A DNA stretch of 39,937 nucleotides from Candidatus Izemoplasma sp. (GTDB lineage Bacteria > Bacillota_I > Bacilli_A > Izemoplasmatales > Izemoplasmataceae): assembly GCA_007135105.1 (NCBI GenBank), contig SLJL01000100.1, positions 1 through 39,937 on the forward strand. Reading direction: 5' to 3'. Shown here piece after piece: positions 1-8,027 of the stretch. Position 1 is the first letter of the stretch. Each line of letters begins with the position of its first letter. The notes beneath the pieces are model-generated. The model ran no database searches, was not told the origin of the DNA, and saw only the letters and a program-made list of their open reading frames with translations. The translations under genes and the position numbers were made by a program.

Positions 1-525
1 CTGAAGAAATACCCGAAACTTCTCAACAGCTCCGGACGCCTCGTCTCCGATTTCATCCGCGATTATGGCCGCGCCCCTACCATGCTCAATGTCGGGCTTT
101 TGGGGATTGTCGCGTTACTGTTCCTGACAGTGCTGCGTATTGAAATCAACGGACCCGTCATGGGCGGTATCCTTACGGTCATGGGGTTCGGTGCCTTCGG
201 GAAACACCCGAAGAACTGTATACCCGTCATGCTCGGGGCTTTGCTCGGGGCTTTGCTGTCCCCGGTCTATTCCTTGGACGAAGTCGGCATGGCAATCGCG
301 ATTCTGTTTGTTACAGCGGTGGCACCGATTGCGGGAAGGTTCGGTTTCTTCATCGGTATCCTCGCAGGGTTCATTCACATCATCATCACCCCGCTGGCCT
401 ATTTTTTCCAGGGTGGATTCGATTTATATAACAATGGTTTTGCGGCAGGGTTTGTCGCGGCGTCGCTGGTGCCGTTTTTAGAAGCGATTATGAAAAATAA
501 CGGAAAAGAGGAGGCGGAAGCATGA
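1..525 (+). CDS. DUF1576 family membrane protein, C-terminal part (5' end outside window)
   Basis: The frame is open from base 1 with no start codon that fits a complete protein, so this is the last 174 residues of a longer gene. The visible part is strongly hydrophobic, with about five membrane segments. It carries the glycine-rich run GKHPKNCIPVMLG and the near-terminal LYNNGFAAGFVAA, both of which I associate with the DUF1576 family of roughly 400-residue integral membrane proteins from Bacillota. The family has no assigned function. The stop overlaps the start of the next gene (ATGA), so the two are almost certainly co-translated. Family assignment is from memory of the family pattern. 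The function is unknown. Confidence 0.8.
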   Translation: MKKYPKLLNSSGRLVSDFIRDYGRAPTMLNVGLLGIVALLFLTVLRIEINGPVMGGILTVMGFGAFGKHPKNCIPVMLGALLGALLSPVYSLDEVGMAIAILFVTAVAPIAGRFGFFIGILAGFIHIIITPLAYFFQGGFDLYNNGFAAGFVAASLVPFLEAIMKNNGKEEAEA

Positions 526-884
526 ACAAATTAGAGATGCGGATCATCAGCGTCATAATCAGGGAGGTATCTTTATTCTTCATGATGCACGGTCTGAGTG
601 ATTTCGACATTCATACCGAAATCAGGAAAGACAAGATCCTTTTGACAACCAAAACGAAATTGCTGCCGGTGGATCTGGTCGAACATGTCCGTGAGAAGAT
701 GGACCGCCCGCGCGAACTCGAGATTGAGACCTACGGGTGGGAATTGATTGGTGACATCGACAGCAAAAGTGAGTTGGAGATCGTCGGTCATTTGATCGAT
801 GAGGTCGTGTTGCAATCAAAAAACGGAAATACAGTCATGACTTTTATCAGGCAAAACCATTATAAAGAAAAAAAAGAACGCTGA
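522..884 (+). CDS. Small soluble protein of unknown function, partner of the DUF1576 gene
   Basis: This is a 120-residue protein with no membrane segment or signal peptide. It is rich in charged residues and mixed alpha/beta in appearance, starting MNKLEMRIISVIIREVSLFF and ending in a Lys/Glu-rich tail. A GAGGAGG ribosome site lies inside the end of the DUF1576 gene, and the start overlaps that gene's stop by four bases, which indicates translational coupling and perhaps a joint role at the membrane. The stop codon lies inside the terminator hairpin that follows. I do not recognise the family and assign no function. Confidence 0.85.
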   Translation: MNKLEMRIISVIIREVSLFFMMHGLSDFDIHTEIRKDKILLTTKTKLLPVDLVEHVREKMDRPRELEIETYGWELIGDIDSKSELEIVGHLIDEVVLQSKNGNTVMTFIRQNHYKEKKER

Positions 885-899
885 TATCGGCGTTCTTTT
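872..899. terminator. Bidirectional intrinsic terminator between convergent genes
   Basis: A ten-pair stem (AAAAGAACGC at 872-881 with GTGTTCTTTT-like partner 890-899, all Watson-Crick in its outer nine pairs) encloses a short GATATC-centred loop. The stem itself ends in T runs on both strands, so it can stop the DUF1576 unit on the plus strand and rnhC on the minus strand. Confidence 0.8.
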
Positions 900-903
900 G
901 CTT

Positions 904-1824
904 TCAATAGGTCGGGTTGTTGCTATCAAGAAGCGCTTTAGCTTTTTCGGTCGTCTTGAAATGGATCTTTGCAATGTTGTTGAGTGCGTTCATGCCACCT
1001 TGCTTGATCAGTTTCGAAGCGAGGTTGTCTACTTTGATGCTTGCGCCTTTGAGGAGCCTGATACCCGTTTCATCGCTGAGACGTTTCAAATGAATCAAAA
1101 ACGCGTAGCGGGCGATGATGCTGGCAACAGCAACCGAGGCATAGGCGCTTTCGGCTTTTGTGATGAACAGGTCCGGTTTGATCGGATCCTTGAAGGCTTT
1201 TAGATAATTGAAGTATGTCTTTTCACTGCAGAACTGGTCGACGACGATTTTCGGTCTGTCCTTGGTTTTCAACAGCATTTTCTTGTGTGTCTGTGCATGA
1301 AGATAGGCTTTCAGTGTATTGGCGTTATACCCCTTGTTGATGAGATTGTTATATTTTTTGTTGTTGAGTACCAGTAGGGAATAAACCACCCGTTTCATAA
1401 GTTTCGGAGCGGTTTCGATGATCTGCTTGTCGCTCAGCAGTTTCGAATCGCGAACATTGTTTTCCAGCAAGAAGTCCTTATCTTCGTCTTTTATATAGGC
1501 TGCACATACCGTCAAGGGCCCGAAATAATCACCGACACCCGATTCATCGCTACCGATGGAAGGAATGAAATAATCGTCCTTTATCTTGGGTTTGGTCAAC
1601 TCCGGCGGCATGGGGAGATCGAAATTTTCATGCCAAAAGAAAAAGGCTTCCTCGGCTTCTTTACCCTGGAACATGACCTTGTGGGAAGCATAGATCGTAA
1701 TTGTCAGATTATCATCCTTGATCATGGCGGTAATGTGGGGTTGCGGGGATATTTTAACGTTGTGACGATAAAAATCCATCAAAGCCTTTGTTTGTTTGTC
1801 GTTGAGTTCCATGACAAAATTCAT
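904..1824 (-). CDS. rnhC: Ribonuclease HIII
   Basis: This enzyme cuts the RNA strand of RNA/DNA hybrids in the cytoplasm, removing primers and R-loops. The N-terminal 80 or so residues match the TBP-like substrate-binding domain of RNase HIII. The catalytic domain follows, with the signature GSDESGVGDYFGPL. Counting from the upstream GTG, the acidic residues D96, E97, D199 (VVDQF) and E228 (KAESAYASVA) form the expected D-E-D-E active site. The frame opens at a GTG (1833), but the AAAGGAAG ribosome site abuts that codon. The ATG at 1824 has a normal 8-base spacing, so I start there (306 residues). The gene is divergent from mutS2. In Bacillus, rnhC also lies close to mutS2. Confidence 0.95.
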   Translation of the reverse strand: MNFVMELNDKQTKALMDFYRHNVKISPQPHITAMIKDDNLTITIYASHKVMFQGKEAEEAFFFWHENFDLPMPPELTKPKIKDDYFIPSIGSDESGVGDYFGPLTVCAAYIKDEDKDFLLENNVRDSKLLSDKQIIETAPKLMKRVVYSLLVLNNKKYNNLINKGYNANTLKAYLHAQTHKKMLLKTKDRPKIVVDQFCSEKTYFNYLKAFKDPIKPDLFITKAESAYASVAVASIIARYAFLIHLKRLSDETGIRLLKGASIKVDNLASKLIKQGGMNALNNIAKIHFKTTEKAKALLDSNNPTY

Positions 1825-1893
1825 CTTTTTCACTTCCTTTCCTTTATTTTACCACGAAATTTGATAAAATAATAGATTGAGGACGTGATTATT

Positions 1894-4218
1894 ATGCGTT
1901 ATGATTTGAAAATCCTTGAATACGACAAAATATTGGCGATGCTCAAGGACAAAGCGCAGACAAATGATGGCAAAGCTGCCATCAGCAAATTGAAGCCTTT
2001 GAAAAACGAACAGAAACTCAATGAAGCATTCCATGAACTCTCGGAGGCTTTTCAGTATGTCCAAGACGATTCGACACCCGCATTCGGTGGCATCCATTCG
2101 TTGGATGAAGCATTGAATCGTGCGCGAATCCAAGCGCAGATCGACACCGATGATTTCATGAGGATTGCAGCGCACATCGATGCGGCAAAACGTATGAAAC
2201 GAGATTTGAGACGGTTCCCCGAATCCATAGATGCGACTTTCGAGATAGAAGCACATGGTGATGCCTTGATTGTCCTACACGAACTGAAAGCTGAAATCGA
2301 CCGGATCTTCGATGCCCGCGGCAACATCAGGGATGATGCTTCGGATACCTTGCGTCGGATCCGTATCGAACGCAACCAGACCGACAGGAAAATCAAGGAA
2401 ACGCTCGAGAATATCTTGAATAAAGAAAGCAAGAAACTCACAGAAAAATTGTTTACCATTCGCTACGACCGTTACGTGATTCCGGTCAGACTGAGCGACA
2501 AGAACAATGTCAAAGGCGCCATTCTCGATTATTCTAGCAGCGGCGAAACGGTTTTTATCGAACCGGAAAGCATTCAGAAACTGACAGCGAAGAAACTGCG
2601 GCTGGAAAACGACGAGGTCAAGGAAATCGAACGACTCTTGCTGGCGTTATCCTATGAAGTCGCAAAACATATCGAGCCCTTGAAGGCGAATACGAAAATA
2701 TTCACGCACCTCGATACGGTCTTCGCCAAAGCGAAATTCGGCTATGATATCGAAGGGACCATTCCAATAATCGGTAGTACCGTCAATTTCATCAAAGCCC
2801 GTCATCCCCTGATCCCGAAAAAGGAAGTGGTCGCCAACACCATCACCTTCGATGAAGATAAACGCATGATGGTGATCACCGGCTCGAACACCGGCGGCAA
2901 GACGGTAACGCTGAAAACCATCGGTCTCTTGACGCTCATGGCCCAAAGTGCGATGATGATTCCGGCGCTCAAAGGCAGTGAATTCAGGATATTCAACAGC
3001 ATCAGGGCCGATATCGGCGATGAGCAATCAATCGAGCAATCCCTCTCGACTTTTTCATCCCATATGAAACGCATTGTCGACATCATCGAGCACTATGATG
3101 ACAATCATCTGATCCTGTTGGACGAACTCGGTAGTGGGACCGACCCGAAAGAGGGCTCGAGTCTGGCAATGAGCATCCTTTCGCATCTTTCGACCAAAAA
3201 CAGCATGGTTGTAGCGACAACACATTATCCGGAACTGAAAGCGTATGCCTATACTGAGGACTTCATCATGAACGCCTCGGTCGAGTTCGACGAGACGTCC
3301 TTGAAACCGACCTATAAATTATTGTTGAGAACCCCAGGTGAATCACACGCTTTCTTGATTTCGAGTCGGCTGGGTCTTGAAGATAGCGTCATTGAAAACG
3401 CCAAAAACATGGTGCTTACCCAAAAAAGCGAAGTCAGCGAACTGATAGACAAACTGAAAAAGGAAAGCAAACGTCTTGAAGAAACCTTAAGCGATTATGA
3501 AAAGAAGAACCATGAACTGCAAACAGAAACCGACGCGCTCAAAGCCGAGAAGAAACGGCTTCAGAACGAACGCGAGAAACTCAAGGAAAAAGTGATGCTC
3601 GAAACCAATAAGGAACTCGCTCAACTACGCATGCAAGCAGAAACCTTGATATCCGAACTCGAGGCCATGAAAACCAAATCATTCAAGGCGCACGAGCTTG
3701 CGGAAAAGAAACATCAGGCCAAATCGTTGCAACCCGAAGCGAAAACGCAGAGCTCCAAAACAAAGGATCATACCTACAAAGTCGGCGACAAGGTCTACAT
3801 CCTCAAATACAACCGTTACGGTGAACTTGCGAAAAAACAAAAAGGCAAACAATGGCTCATCAACATGGGCACGCTCTCCAGTGTCTTCCACGAAGACGCG
3901 TTTGAGTACGCCGAACAACCAAAACAGGAAAAACAGACTGAAAAAACCACTACCAAAACACCGAGAAAAACCACACAATCCACACTGGATCTCCGTGGTA
4001 TGCGCGTCCATGAAGCCGAGGAAGCACTTGAGAAATACCTGGATGATTGTGCATTGTCAAAACAACCCTATGCCACAATCATCCACGGCTTCGGTACCCT
4101 GGCGCTAAGAAAAATGGTCAAGGATAAGGTCGCACAAAGCCCGCACGTCGTGCGCCACAGGGACGGCGAAGGCAGCGAAGGCGGACAAGGAGCTACCATT
4201 GTTTATTTCACCGAATGA
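1894..4218 (+). CDS. mutS2: Endonuclease MutS2 (Smr-domain MutS paralogue)
   Basis: MutS2 is a dimeric ATPase that in Bacteria suppresses recombination and, in Bacillus, rescues collided ribosomes through its Smr nuclease. About 774 residues are present, the usual length. The order is core/lever domains, then Walker A GSNTGGKT (330-337), Walker B with DE at 410-411 followed by GSGTDP, then a long Glu/Lys coiled coil (about 510-610), a KOW-like linker, and a C-terminal Smr domain with LDLRG (698-702) and the histidine motif at 731. That motif reads HGFGTLALR instead of the common HGKGTGALR. The frame opens at GTG 1885, but the GAGGA site sits two bases before it. ATG 1894 is better spaced. Confidence 0.95.
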   Translation: MRYDLKILEYDKILAMLKDKAQTNDGKAAISKLKPLKNEQKLNEAFHELSEAFQYVQDDSTPAFGGIHSLDEALNRARIQAQIDTDDFMRIAAHIDAAKRMKRDLRRFPESIDATFEIEAHGDALIVLHELKAEIDRIFDARGNIRDDASDTLRRIRIERNQTDRKIKETLENILNKESKKLTEKLFTIRYDRYVIPVRLSDKNNVKGAILDYSSSGETVFIEPESIQKLTAKKLRLENDEVKEIERLLLALSYEVAKHIEPLKANTKIFTHLDTVFAKAKFGYDIEGTIPIIGSTVNFIKARHPLIPKKEVVANTITFDEDKRMMVITGSNTGGKTVTLKTIGLLTLMAQSAMMIPALKGSEFRIFNSIRADIGDEQSIEQSLSTFSSHMKRIVDIIEHYDDNHLILLDELGSGTDPKEGSSLAMSILSHLSTKNSMVVATTHYPELKAYAYTEDFIMNASVEFDETSLKPTYKLLLRTPGESHAFLISSRLGLEDSVIENAKNMVLTQKSEVSELIDKLKKESKRLEETLSDYEKKNHELQTETDALKAEKKRLQNEREKLKEKVMLETNKELAQLRMQAETLISELEAMKTKSFKAHELAEKKHQAKSLQPEAKTQSSKTKDHTYKVGDKVYILKYNRYGELAKKQKGKQWLINMGTLSSVFHEDAFEYAEQPKQEKQTEKTTTKTPRKTTQSTLDLRGMRVHEAEEALEKYLDDCALSKQPYATIIHGFGTLALRKMVKDKVAQSPHVVRHRDGEGSEGGQGATIVYFTE

Positions 4219-4257
4219 TTCGCATACAAAAATACTGCGATTATGTGGGCAAAACAA

Positions 4258-4286
4258 TTGTATTTATCGTTAAAACTATGTATAAT
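4258..4286 (+). promoter_or_regulatory. Sigma-A type promoter of trxA
   Basis: TTGTAT at 4258-4263 and a perfect TATAAT at 4281-4286 are separated by 17 bases. The start codon of trxA lies 45 bases downstream, so thioredoxin has its own transcript independent of mutS2. Confidence 0.75.
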
Positions 4287-4331
4287 GACAGATGTAAAGT
4301 GACAATAGTCATCAATTAAGGAGGAATGGAA

Positions 4332-4640
4332 ATGGCTGTAGTTTATGCAGATAGTACCAATTTGGACGAAAAAGTGAAAGACGGCCTCGTCGTGCTTGAT
4401 TTCTATGCCGACTGGTGTGGACCATGTAAAATGATCGGTCCGGTTTTAGAACAAGTCGCCACTGAAAACGAAGACATCAAAGTCGTGAAGGTCAACGTCG
4501 ATGAAAACATCGGTCTTGCACAACAATATGGTGTGCAGGGAATCCCCTCGCTCTTTGTGCTCAAAGATGGTCAAGTCGTCAGTCAAAAAGCTGGCTTCAT
4601 GCCGAAAGACGCGCTGGTCGACTGGGTTAGAAACGCTTAA
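4332..4640 (+). CDS. trxA: Thioredoxin
   Basis: This is a cytoplasmic disulfide reductase that passes electrons from thioredoxin reductase to ribonucleotide reductase, methionine sulfoxide reductase and other targets. The 102-residue protein has the complete active site WCGPC (C29, C32) after DFYADWC, and the cis-proline region GIPSLFVLKDG. It is a normal single-domain length. There are two in-frame ATGs, at 4326 and 4332. The AAGGAGG site (4318-4324) is one base from the first and seven from the second, so 4332 is chosen. The gene is flanked by its own promoter and a strong terminator. Confidence 0.96.
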   Translation: MAVVYADSTNLDEKVKDGLVVLDFYADWCGPCKMIGPVLEQVATENEDIKVVKVNVDENIGLAQQYGVQGIPSLFVLKDGQVVSQKAGFMPKDALVDWVRNA

Positions 4641-4660
4641 TCATTCGAATTTGACAGTCT

Positions 4661-4691
4661 GCGGTGTTCCTGATGGGACACCGCTTTTTTT
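4661..4691 (+). terminator. Intrinsic terminator after trxA
   Basis: A GC-rich ten-pair stem (GCGGTGTTCC with GGGACACCGC, one wobble pair) with a TGAT loop is followed by seven T residues. Confidence 0.92.
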
Positions 4692-4701
4692 ATGGATTGC
4701 A

Positions 4702-4730
4702 TTGGTTTTGACCTTGCTTTCGTGTATAAT
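4702..4730 (+). promoter_or_regulatory. Promoter of the truB-ribF unit
   Basis: TTGGTT at 4702-4707, a 17-base spacer and TATAAT at 4725-4730 lie just after the trxA terminator and 15 bases before the truB start. The transcript would have a very short leader. Confidence 0.65.
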
Positions 4731-4745
4731 GGATACGGTGATAAT

Positions 4746-5609
4746 ATGGACGGAATACTCGTACTGAATAAAGAAACGAACATGAGTTCACACGATTGCG
4801 TAAATCAGGTGCGCATGGCACTGGACACAAGGAAAGTCGGCCATGCCGGCACCTTGGATGTCGCCGCTTCCGGCGTTTTGGTTCTTGGTGTGAACAAAGG
4901 CACGAAGATCATGCAATATCTCAATCAGGATAATAAGACCTATGAATTCAGCGTGGCTTTCAATCAGGAGACCGATACGCTTGATCATACCGGTAAAGTT
5001 ACACTCGAAAAACAGGTGGAGGACTTTTCGAAACTAGAAGAAGTGCTGGCAACATTCATCGGATCCTATGAACAGATACCACCCTCATATTCGGCAGTTA
5101 AAGTCAAGGGAAAAAAGCTTTATGAATATGCCCGTAAGAACCAACCGATCCCTGAAGTCAAACCTCGTAAGACAACGATTTACAAACTAGAAAAAACCTC
5201 GGAATTGAGAAAAATTGATGGCCTGCCTGCCATCGATCTCAAAGTCTCGTGTTCCAAAGGCCTTTATGTCCGACAACTGGCCCTGGATATCGCAAAGAAA
5301 CTTGGAACCGTCGCCCATACCACCCGGATCCACCGGACACAATCCGGTAGATTCACGTTGGATGATGCTTTCAAAATGGAGGATCTCAAACGGGGTGCAA
5401 TTGAGTTGATCGGTTTGAACGATGCCTTGGAAGGCTTCAGCTCCGTGCTTGCCACCGATGCCATGGTAAAGCGCATCACCCATGGACAGAAATTGAATCT
5501 TGATGCACACGCAGAGATCATCAAACTGATCGATAAAGATAAAACCTTGCTTGCAATTTATGAAAAAACAGATAAGAAACTATACAAACCCACCAGGGTT
5601 TTCATATGA
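4746..5609 (+). CDS. truB: tRNA pseudouridine(55) synthase
   Basis: TruB isomerises U55 in the T-loop of tRNAs to pseudouridine. The 287-residue protein starts MDGILVLNKE and carries the catalytic motif GHAGTLDVAASG with the nucleophile D38, followed by the family's KGKKLYEYAR and GLYVRQLA motifs. The frame continues upstream to 4692, but that extension runs through the promoter and is not like TruB, so the start is ATG 4746. The ribosome site is weak (GGTGAT). It is directly followed by ribF, the usual Bacillus order (truB-ribC). Confidence 0.95.
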   Translation: MDGILVLNKETNMSSHDCVNQVRMALDTRKVGHAGTLDVAASGVLVLGVNKGTKIMQYLNQDNKTYEFSVAFNQETDTLDHTGKVTLEKQVEDFSKLEEVLATFIGSYEQIPPSYSAVKVKGKKLYEYARKNQPIPEVKPRKTTIYKLEKTSELRKIDGLPAIDLKVSCSKGLYVRQLALDIAKKLGTVAHTTRIHRTQSGRFTLDDAFKMEDLKRGAIELIGLNDALEGFSSVLATDAMVKRITHGQKLNLDAHAEIIKLIDKDKTLLAIYEKTDKKLYKPTRVFI

Positions 5610-5625
5610 CAAAGGACGGATCTGT

Positions 5626-6549
5626 ATGAAAATCGTACCGTTGAACGGCAAAGCCATCGCACCGAACACCGCCGCCGCCATCGGCTTTTTTGATGGTGTC
5701 CATCTGGCGCATCAGGCGTTGATCAAACGTATGATCGCCATTGCGGATGAACGTGGATTGAAAAAAGCGGTGATCACTTTCGATAAACATCCCAAACATG
5801 TTCTACTCGATATCGAGTACTACTATCTCACGCCTTTTGATGAAAAGATGAACAAGTTGAAAACTTTCGGTGTCGATGTGATCTATCTGATCGAGTTCGA
5901 TAAGCAAAAAGCGGCATTGGATCCCCTTGTTTTCATCGAGCAGTATCTAAAACCCCTCGAATGCCTCGTATGCGGATTCGATTTCACTTTCGGCCTTCGA
6001 GCGCGTGGCAATGTCGATACACTCAAGAAACACGCACCGTTTGAAACAGTGGTCATAGAAGAGCAAACCCGTGACGGATTCAAAATCGGTTCTACCTACA
6101 TCCGTGATCTGATCCGGGGTGGACACGTAGATGAAGTGAAAGCCATTCTCGGCCATTATTACCGTATAAAAGGTACGGTCGTCCATGGCAACAAGCGTGG
6201 TCGTACCATCAATTATCCCACCGCGAACATCGATGTTGGTGAATACCTGATTCCCAAACGGGGCGTCTATGCGACCATGAGCAAGTTCAACGGTCGTTGG
6301 CATAAGTCCATGAGTTCGATCGGGTTCAATCCGACGTTGAACCGTACCCATAAGATCAGTGTAGAGTCCTATCTGTTCGATTTCGACAAGACAATCTATG
6401 GTGAGACGATTGAAACGGTCTTCATCAAACGCTTGCGTGACGAGAAAAAGTTCGATTCGACACAGGCATTGATCGATGCGATCAAAGAAGACGAAGTCGT
6501 GACTTTAAGTATGTTGAAGGATGTGGTCATTGATGATGACGCTTTATAA
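5626..6549 (+). CDS. ribF: Bifunctional riboflavin kinase / FAD synthetase
   Basis: RibF makes FMN from riboflavin and then FAD. The 307-residue protein has the N-terminal nucleotidyltransferase domain with GFFDGVHLAHQAL (20-32) and the C-terminal flavokinase domain with GNKRGRTINYPTAN (188-201) and PKRGVYA. The start is ATG 5626, behind an AAAGGA site. The longer open frame overlapping truB lacks family features. It lies 16 bases downstream of truB with no room for an FMN riboswitch, and its stop overlaps the next gene by 17 bases. The INYPTAN motif differs slightly from the common GFPTAN, but the binding residues are kept. Confidence 0.95.
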   Translation: MKIVPLNGKAIAPNTAAAIGFFDGVHLAHQALIKRMIAIADERGLKKAVITFDKHPKHVLLDIEYYYLTPFDEKMNKLKTFGVDVIYLIEFDKQKAALDPLVFIEQYLKPLECLVCGFDFTFGLRARGNVDTLKKHAPFETVVIEEQTRDGFKIGSTYIRDLIRGGHVDEVKAILGHYYRIKGTVVHGNKRGRTINYPTANIDVGEYLIPKRGVYATMSKFNGRWHKSMSSIGFNPTLNRTHKISVESYLFDFDKTIYGETIETVFIKRLRDEKKFDSTQALIDAIKEDEVVTLSMLKDVVIDDDAL

Positions 6550-7540
6550 ACGGAATCCCGCTTTTGCGTTCATCCTGCTTTCCTTTCTGTTTTCATGGCT
6601 GATCTGGATCAGCTCGCCCGTGCTAAGTTTCGGGCGTGAAGACGTCCAGCGTCTGCTCGATATGACAGGCGCCTTCGGACCTTCACTTGCGGCTATTTTA
6701 ATCACTTTCAAGCTTGAGGGACGCAGTCTCATGCCCGATATCAGATTGCACCTGAGCATCTTTCTGGTAACCGGTTCGATGATCATCTTCGCGATGCCCT
6801 CGATTTTTGAGATGACCTACGATATCCCGAGTGTGCTTGTCGGTCTGATTTTGGCGGATGTTGCGGCCTACGTGATCGGCATGGCCATCAAGCACAGGGC
6901 CGATATACCACTATGTTCATCGGCTGTCTCCTACAAGCACCACCGCAGATGGATTTTCATCGCTGCTTTGCTTTTTCCGGCGATGGTCCTTGTCGGCTCG
7001 CTTATCGATCATAATCTCGGTGGCACAGTGATGACCAACTACCACTTCGGCGGCGTCTTAACCAACCTGCTCATGATGGTTCTGGCCATTGTTGTCTTCG
7101 CCGTTTTCGGCGGCTCTATCGGTGAAGAGCTGGGTTGGCGCGGTTTTTTGACGTCGACGCTGCTGGAGAACTACAATCCGATTCTATTGGGATTGTTCAT
7201 CGGTTTCGTATGGTCTTTGTGGCACGTGCCGTTGCACTTCAATGGTTTCTATGAAACCGGAAGTTTTGAAACCGGGGTCACAGACGCACTCGTACGTTTT
7301 GTCTGGAATGTGCCGCTTGCCGTTCTTTTCACCTGGGTATATATCCGTAGCAAAGCCAGTGTCTTGCTTGCGATCATCATGCACACCAGCGTCAATGCCT
7401 CGCAATATGTCTTGCCGCTCAGCGGTGGCGGCATTGAAATCGGGATGATGATCATGATCGGATTCACTGTGCTCGTAGTGTTTGTCGACCCGTTGATGCG
7501 TGATGGTAAGAAAGCCCGTCATTTTCTTTACAAATTATGA
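6533..7540 (+). CDS. CPBP family intramembrane metalloprotease (CAAX protease-like, ABI domain)
   Basis: About 335 residues with at least eight hydrophobic segments. The three catalytic motifs of the CPBP/ABI family are present in order: EE198-199 with R203 in GEELGWRGF, H231 in WSLWHVPLH, and H284 with N288 in HTSVN. It is therefore probably an active membrane-embedded glutamate/zinc protease. Substrates of bacterial members are mostly unknown; some act in bacteriocin immunity or anti-sigma cleavage. The frame opens at ATG 6521, but the GAAGGA sequence fits ATG 6533 (or 6536) better. It overlaps ribF and so belongs to the truB unit, wedged between ribF and rpsO, which are adjacent in Bacillus. 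Confidence 0.9.
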   Translation: MMTLYKRNPAFAFILLSFLFSWLIWISSPVLSFGREDVQRLLDMTGAFGPSLAAILITFKLEGRSLMPDIRLHLSIFLVTGSMIIFAMPSIFEMTYDIPSVLVGLILADVAAYVIGMAIKHRADIPLCSSAVSYKHHRRWIFIAALLFPAMVLVGSLIDHNLGGTVMTNYHFGGVLTNLLMMVLAIVVFAVFGGSIGEELGWRGFLTSTLLENYNPILLGLFIGFVWSLWHVPLHFNGFYETGSFETGVTDALVRFVWNVPLAVLFTWVYIRSKASVLLAIIMHTSVNASQYVLPLSGGGIEIGMMIMIGFTVLVVFVDPLMRDGKKARHFLYKL

Positions 7541-7549
7541 TGTTTCGAC

Positions 7550-7577
7550 TTGCATAATCGTTGAAGTGTGCTATAAT
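7550..7577 (+). promoter_or_regulatory. Promoter of rpsO
   Basis: TTGCAT at 7550-7555 is separated by 16 bases from TATAAT at 7572-7577. It lies just after the CPBP gene stop and gives a leader of about 80 bases before rpsO. Confidence 0.7.
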
Positions 7578-7583
7578 AATTTC

Positions 7584-7664
7584 CGCGCCTGTTACTTGGT
7601 TTAACGTTCTCCAGCGTTTTACGAAGTTCCAGGGGACAAAATAGCAACCCAAGGAGGAAAAAAG
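7584..7664 (+). promoter_or_regulatory. Structured 5' leader of rpsO, possible S15 autoregulatory element
   Basis: The leader can fold a hairpin from 7594 to 7627 (ACTT/AAGT outer pairs, AACG/CGTT inner pairs with internal mismatches). The arm CTTGG at 7595-7599 can alternatively pair with CCAAG at 7649-7653, which overlaps the AAGGAGG ribosome site at 7651-7657. S15 is known to repress its own mRNA in several bacteria through different leader folds. That this leader does so here is inference from the competing pairings only. Confidence 0.35.
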
Positions 7665-7931
7665 ATGCTTAGTAAAGAGCAAAAGCAAAAATTGGTAGAG
7701 GAATACCGTGTCAAGGAAGGCGACACCGGTTCACCGGAAGTGCAGATCGCCATTCTTACCAAAGAAATCGAAAGCCTGAACCAACACCTTAAGACGCATA
7801 AGCACGACCATCATTCGCGTCGTGGGCTTTTGATGAAAGTAGGCCGCCGTCGTCATCTCATGAAATATTTGATGAGCCAAGACGTCGAACGCTACCGTAC
7901 ATTGATTAAAAGGCTCGGATTGAGACGTTAA
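7665..7931 (+). CDS. rpsO: 30S ribosomal protein S15
   Basis: S15 is a primary binder of 16S rRNA that organises the platform of the small subunit. The 88-residue length is canonical. Conserved segments include [26 protein letters not shown] and the C-terminal [14 protein letters not shown] perfect AAGGAGG site stands seven bases before the ATG. It has its own promoter and terminator, so it is a single-gene transcript here, although it sits between truB-ribF and pnp as in Bacillus. Confidence 0.98.
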   Translation: MLSKEQKQKLVEEYRVKEGDTGSPEVQIAILTKEIESLNQHLKTHKHDHHSRRGLLMKVGRRRHLMKYLMSQDVERYRTLIKRLGLRR

Positions 7932-7934
7932 GAC

Positions 7935-7962
7935 AAACAGGCGTATGTGCGCCTGTTTTTTT
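7935..7962 (+). terminator. Intrinsic terminator after rpsO
   Basis: An eight-pair stem AACAGGCG (7936-7943) / CGCCTGTT (7950-7957) with a TATGTG loop is followed by a run of seven T. Confidence 0.92.
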
Positions 7963-8027
7963 ATTCTTTTAGAGGGACTCCGCTTTGTTTCATGTTAAAA
8001 TGGGGTTGAGTGCAAAGGAGGAACGTC

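Noticed and set aside
5610-5625. FMN riboswitch before ribF
   Set aside because: Only 16 bases separate truB and ribF, and no FMN aptamer core is visible.
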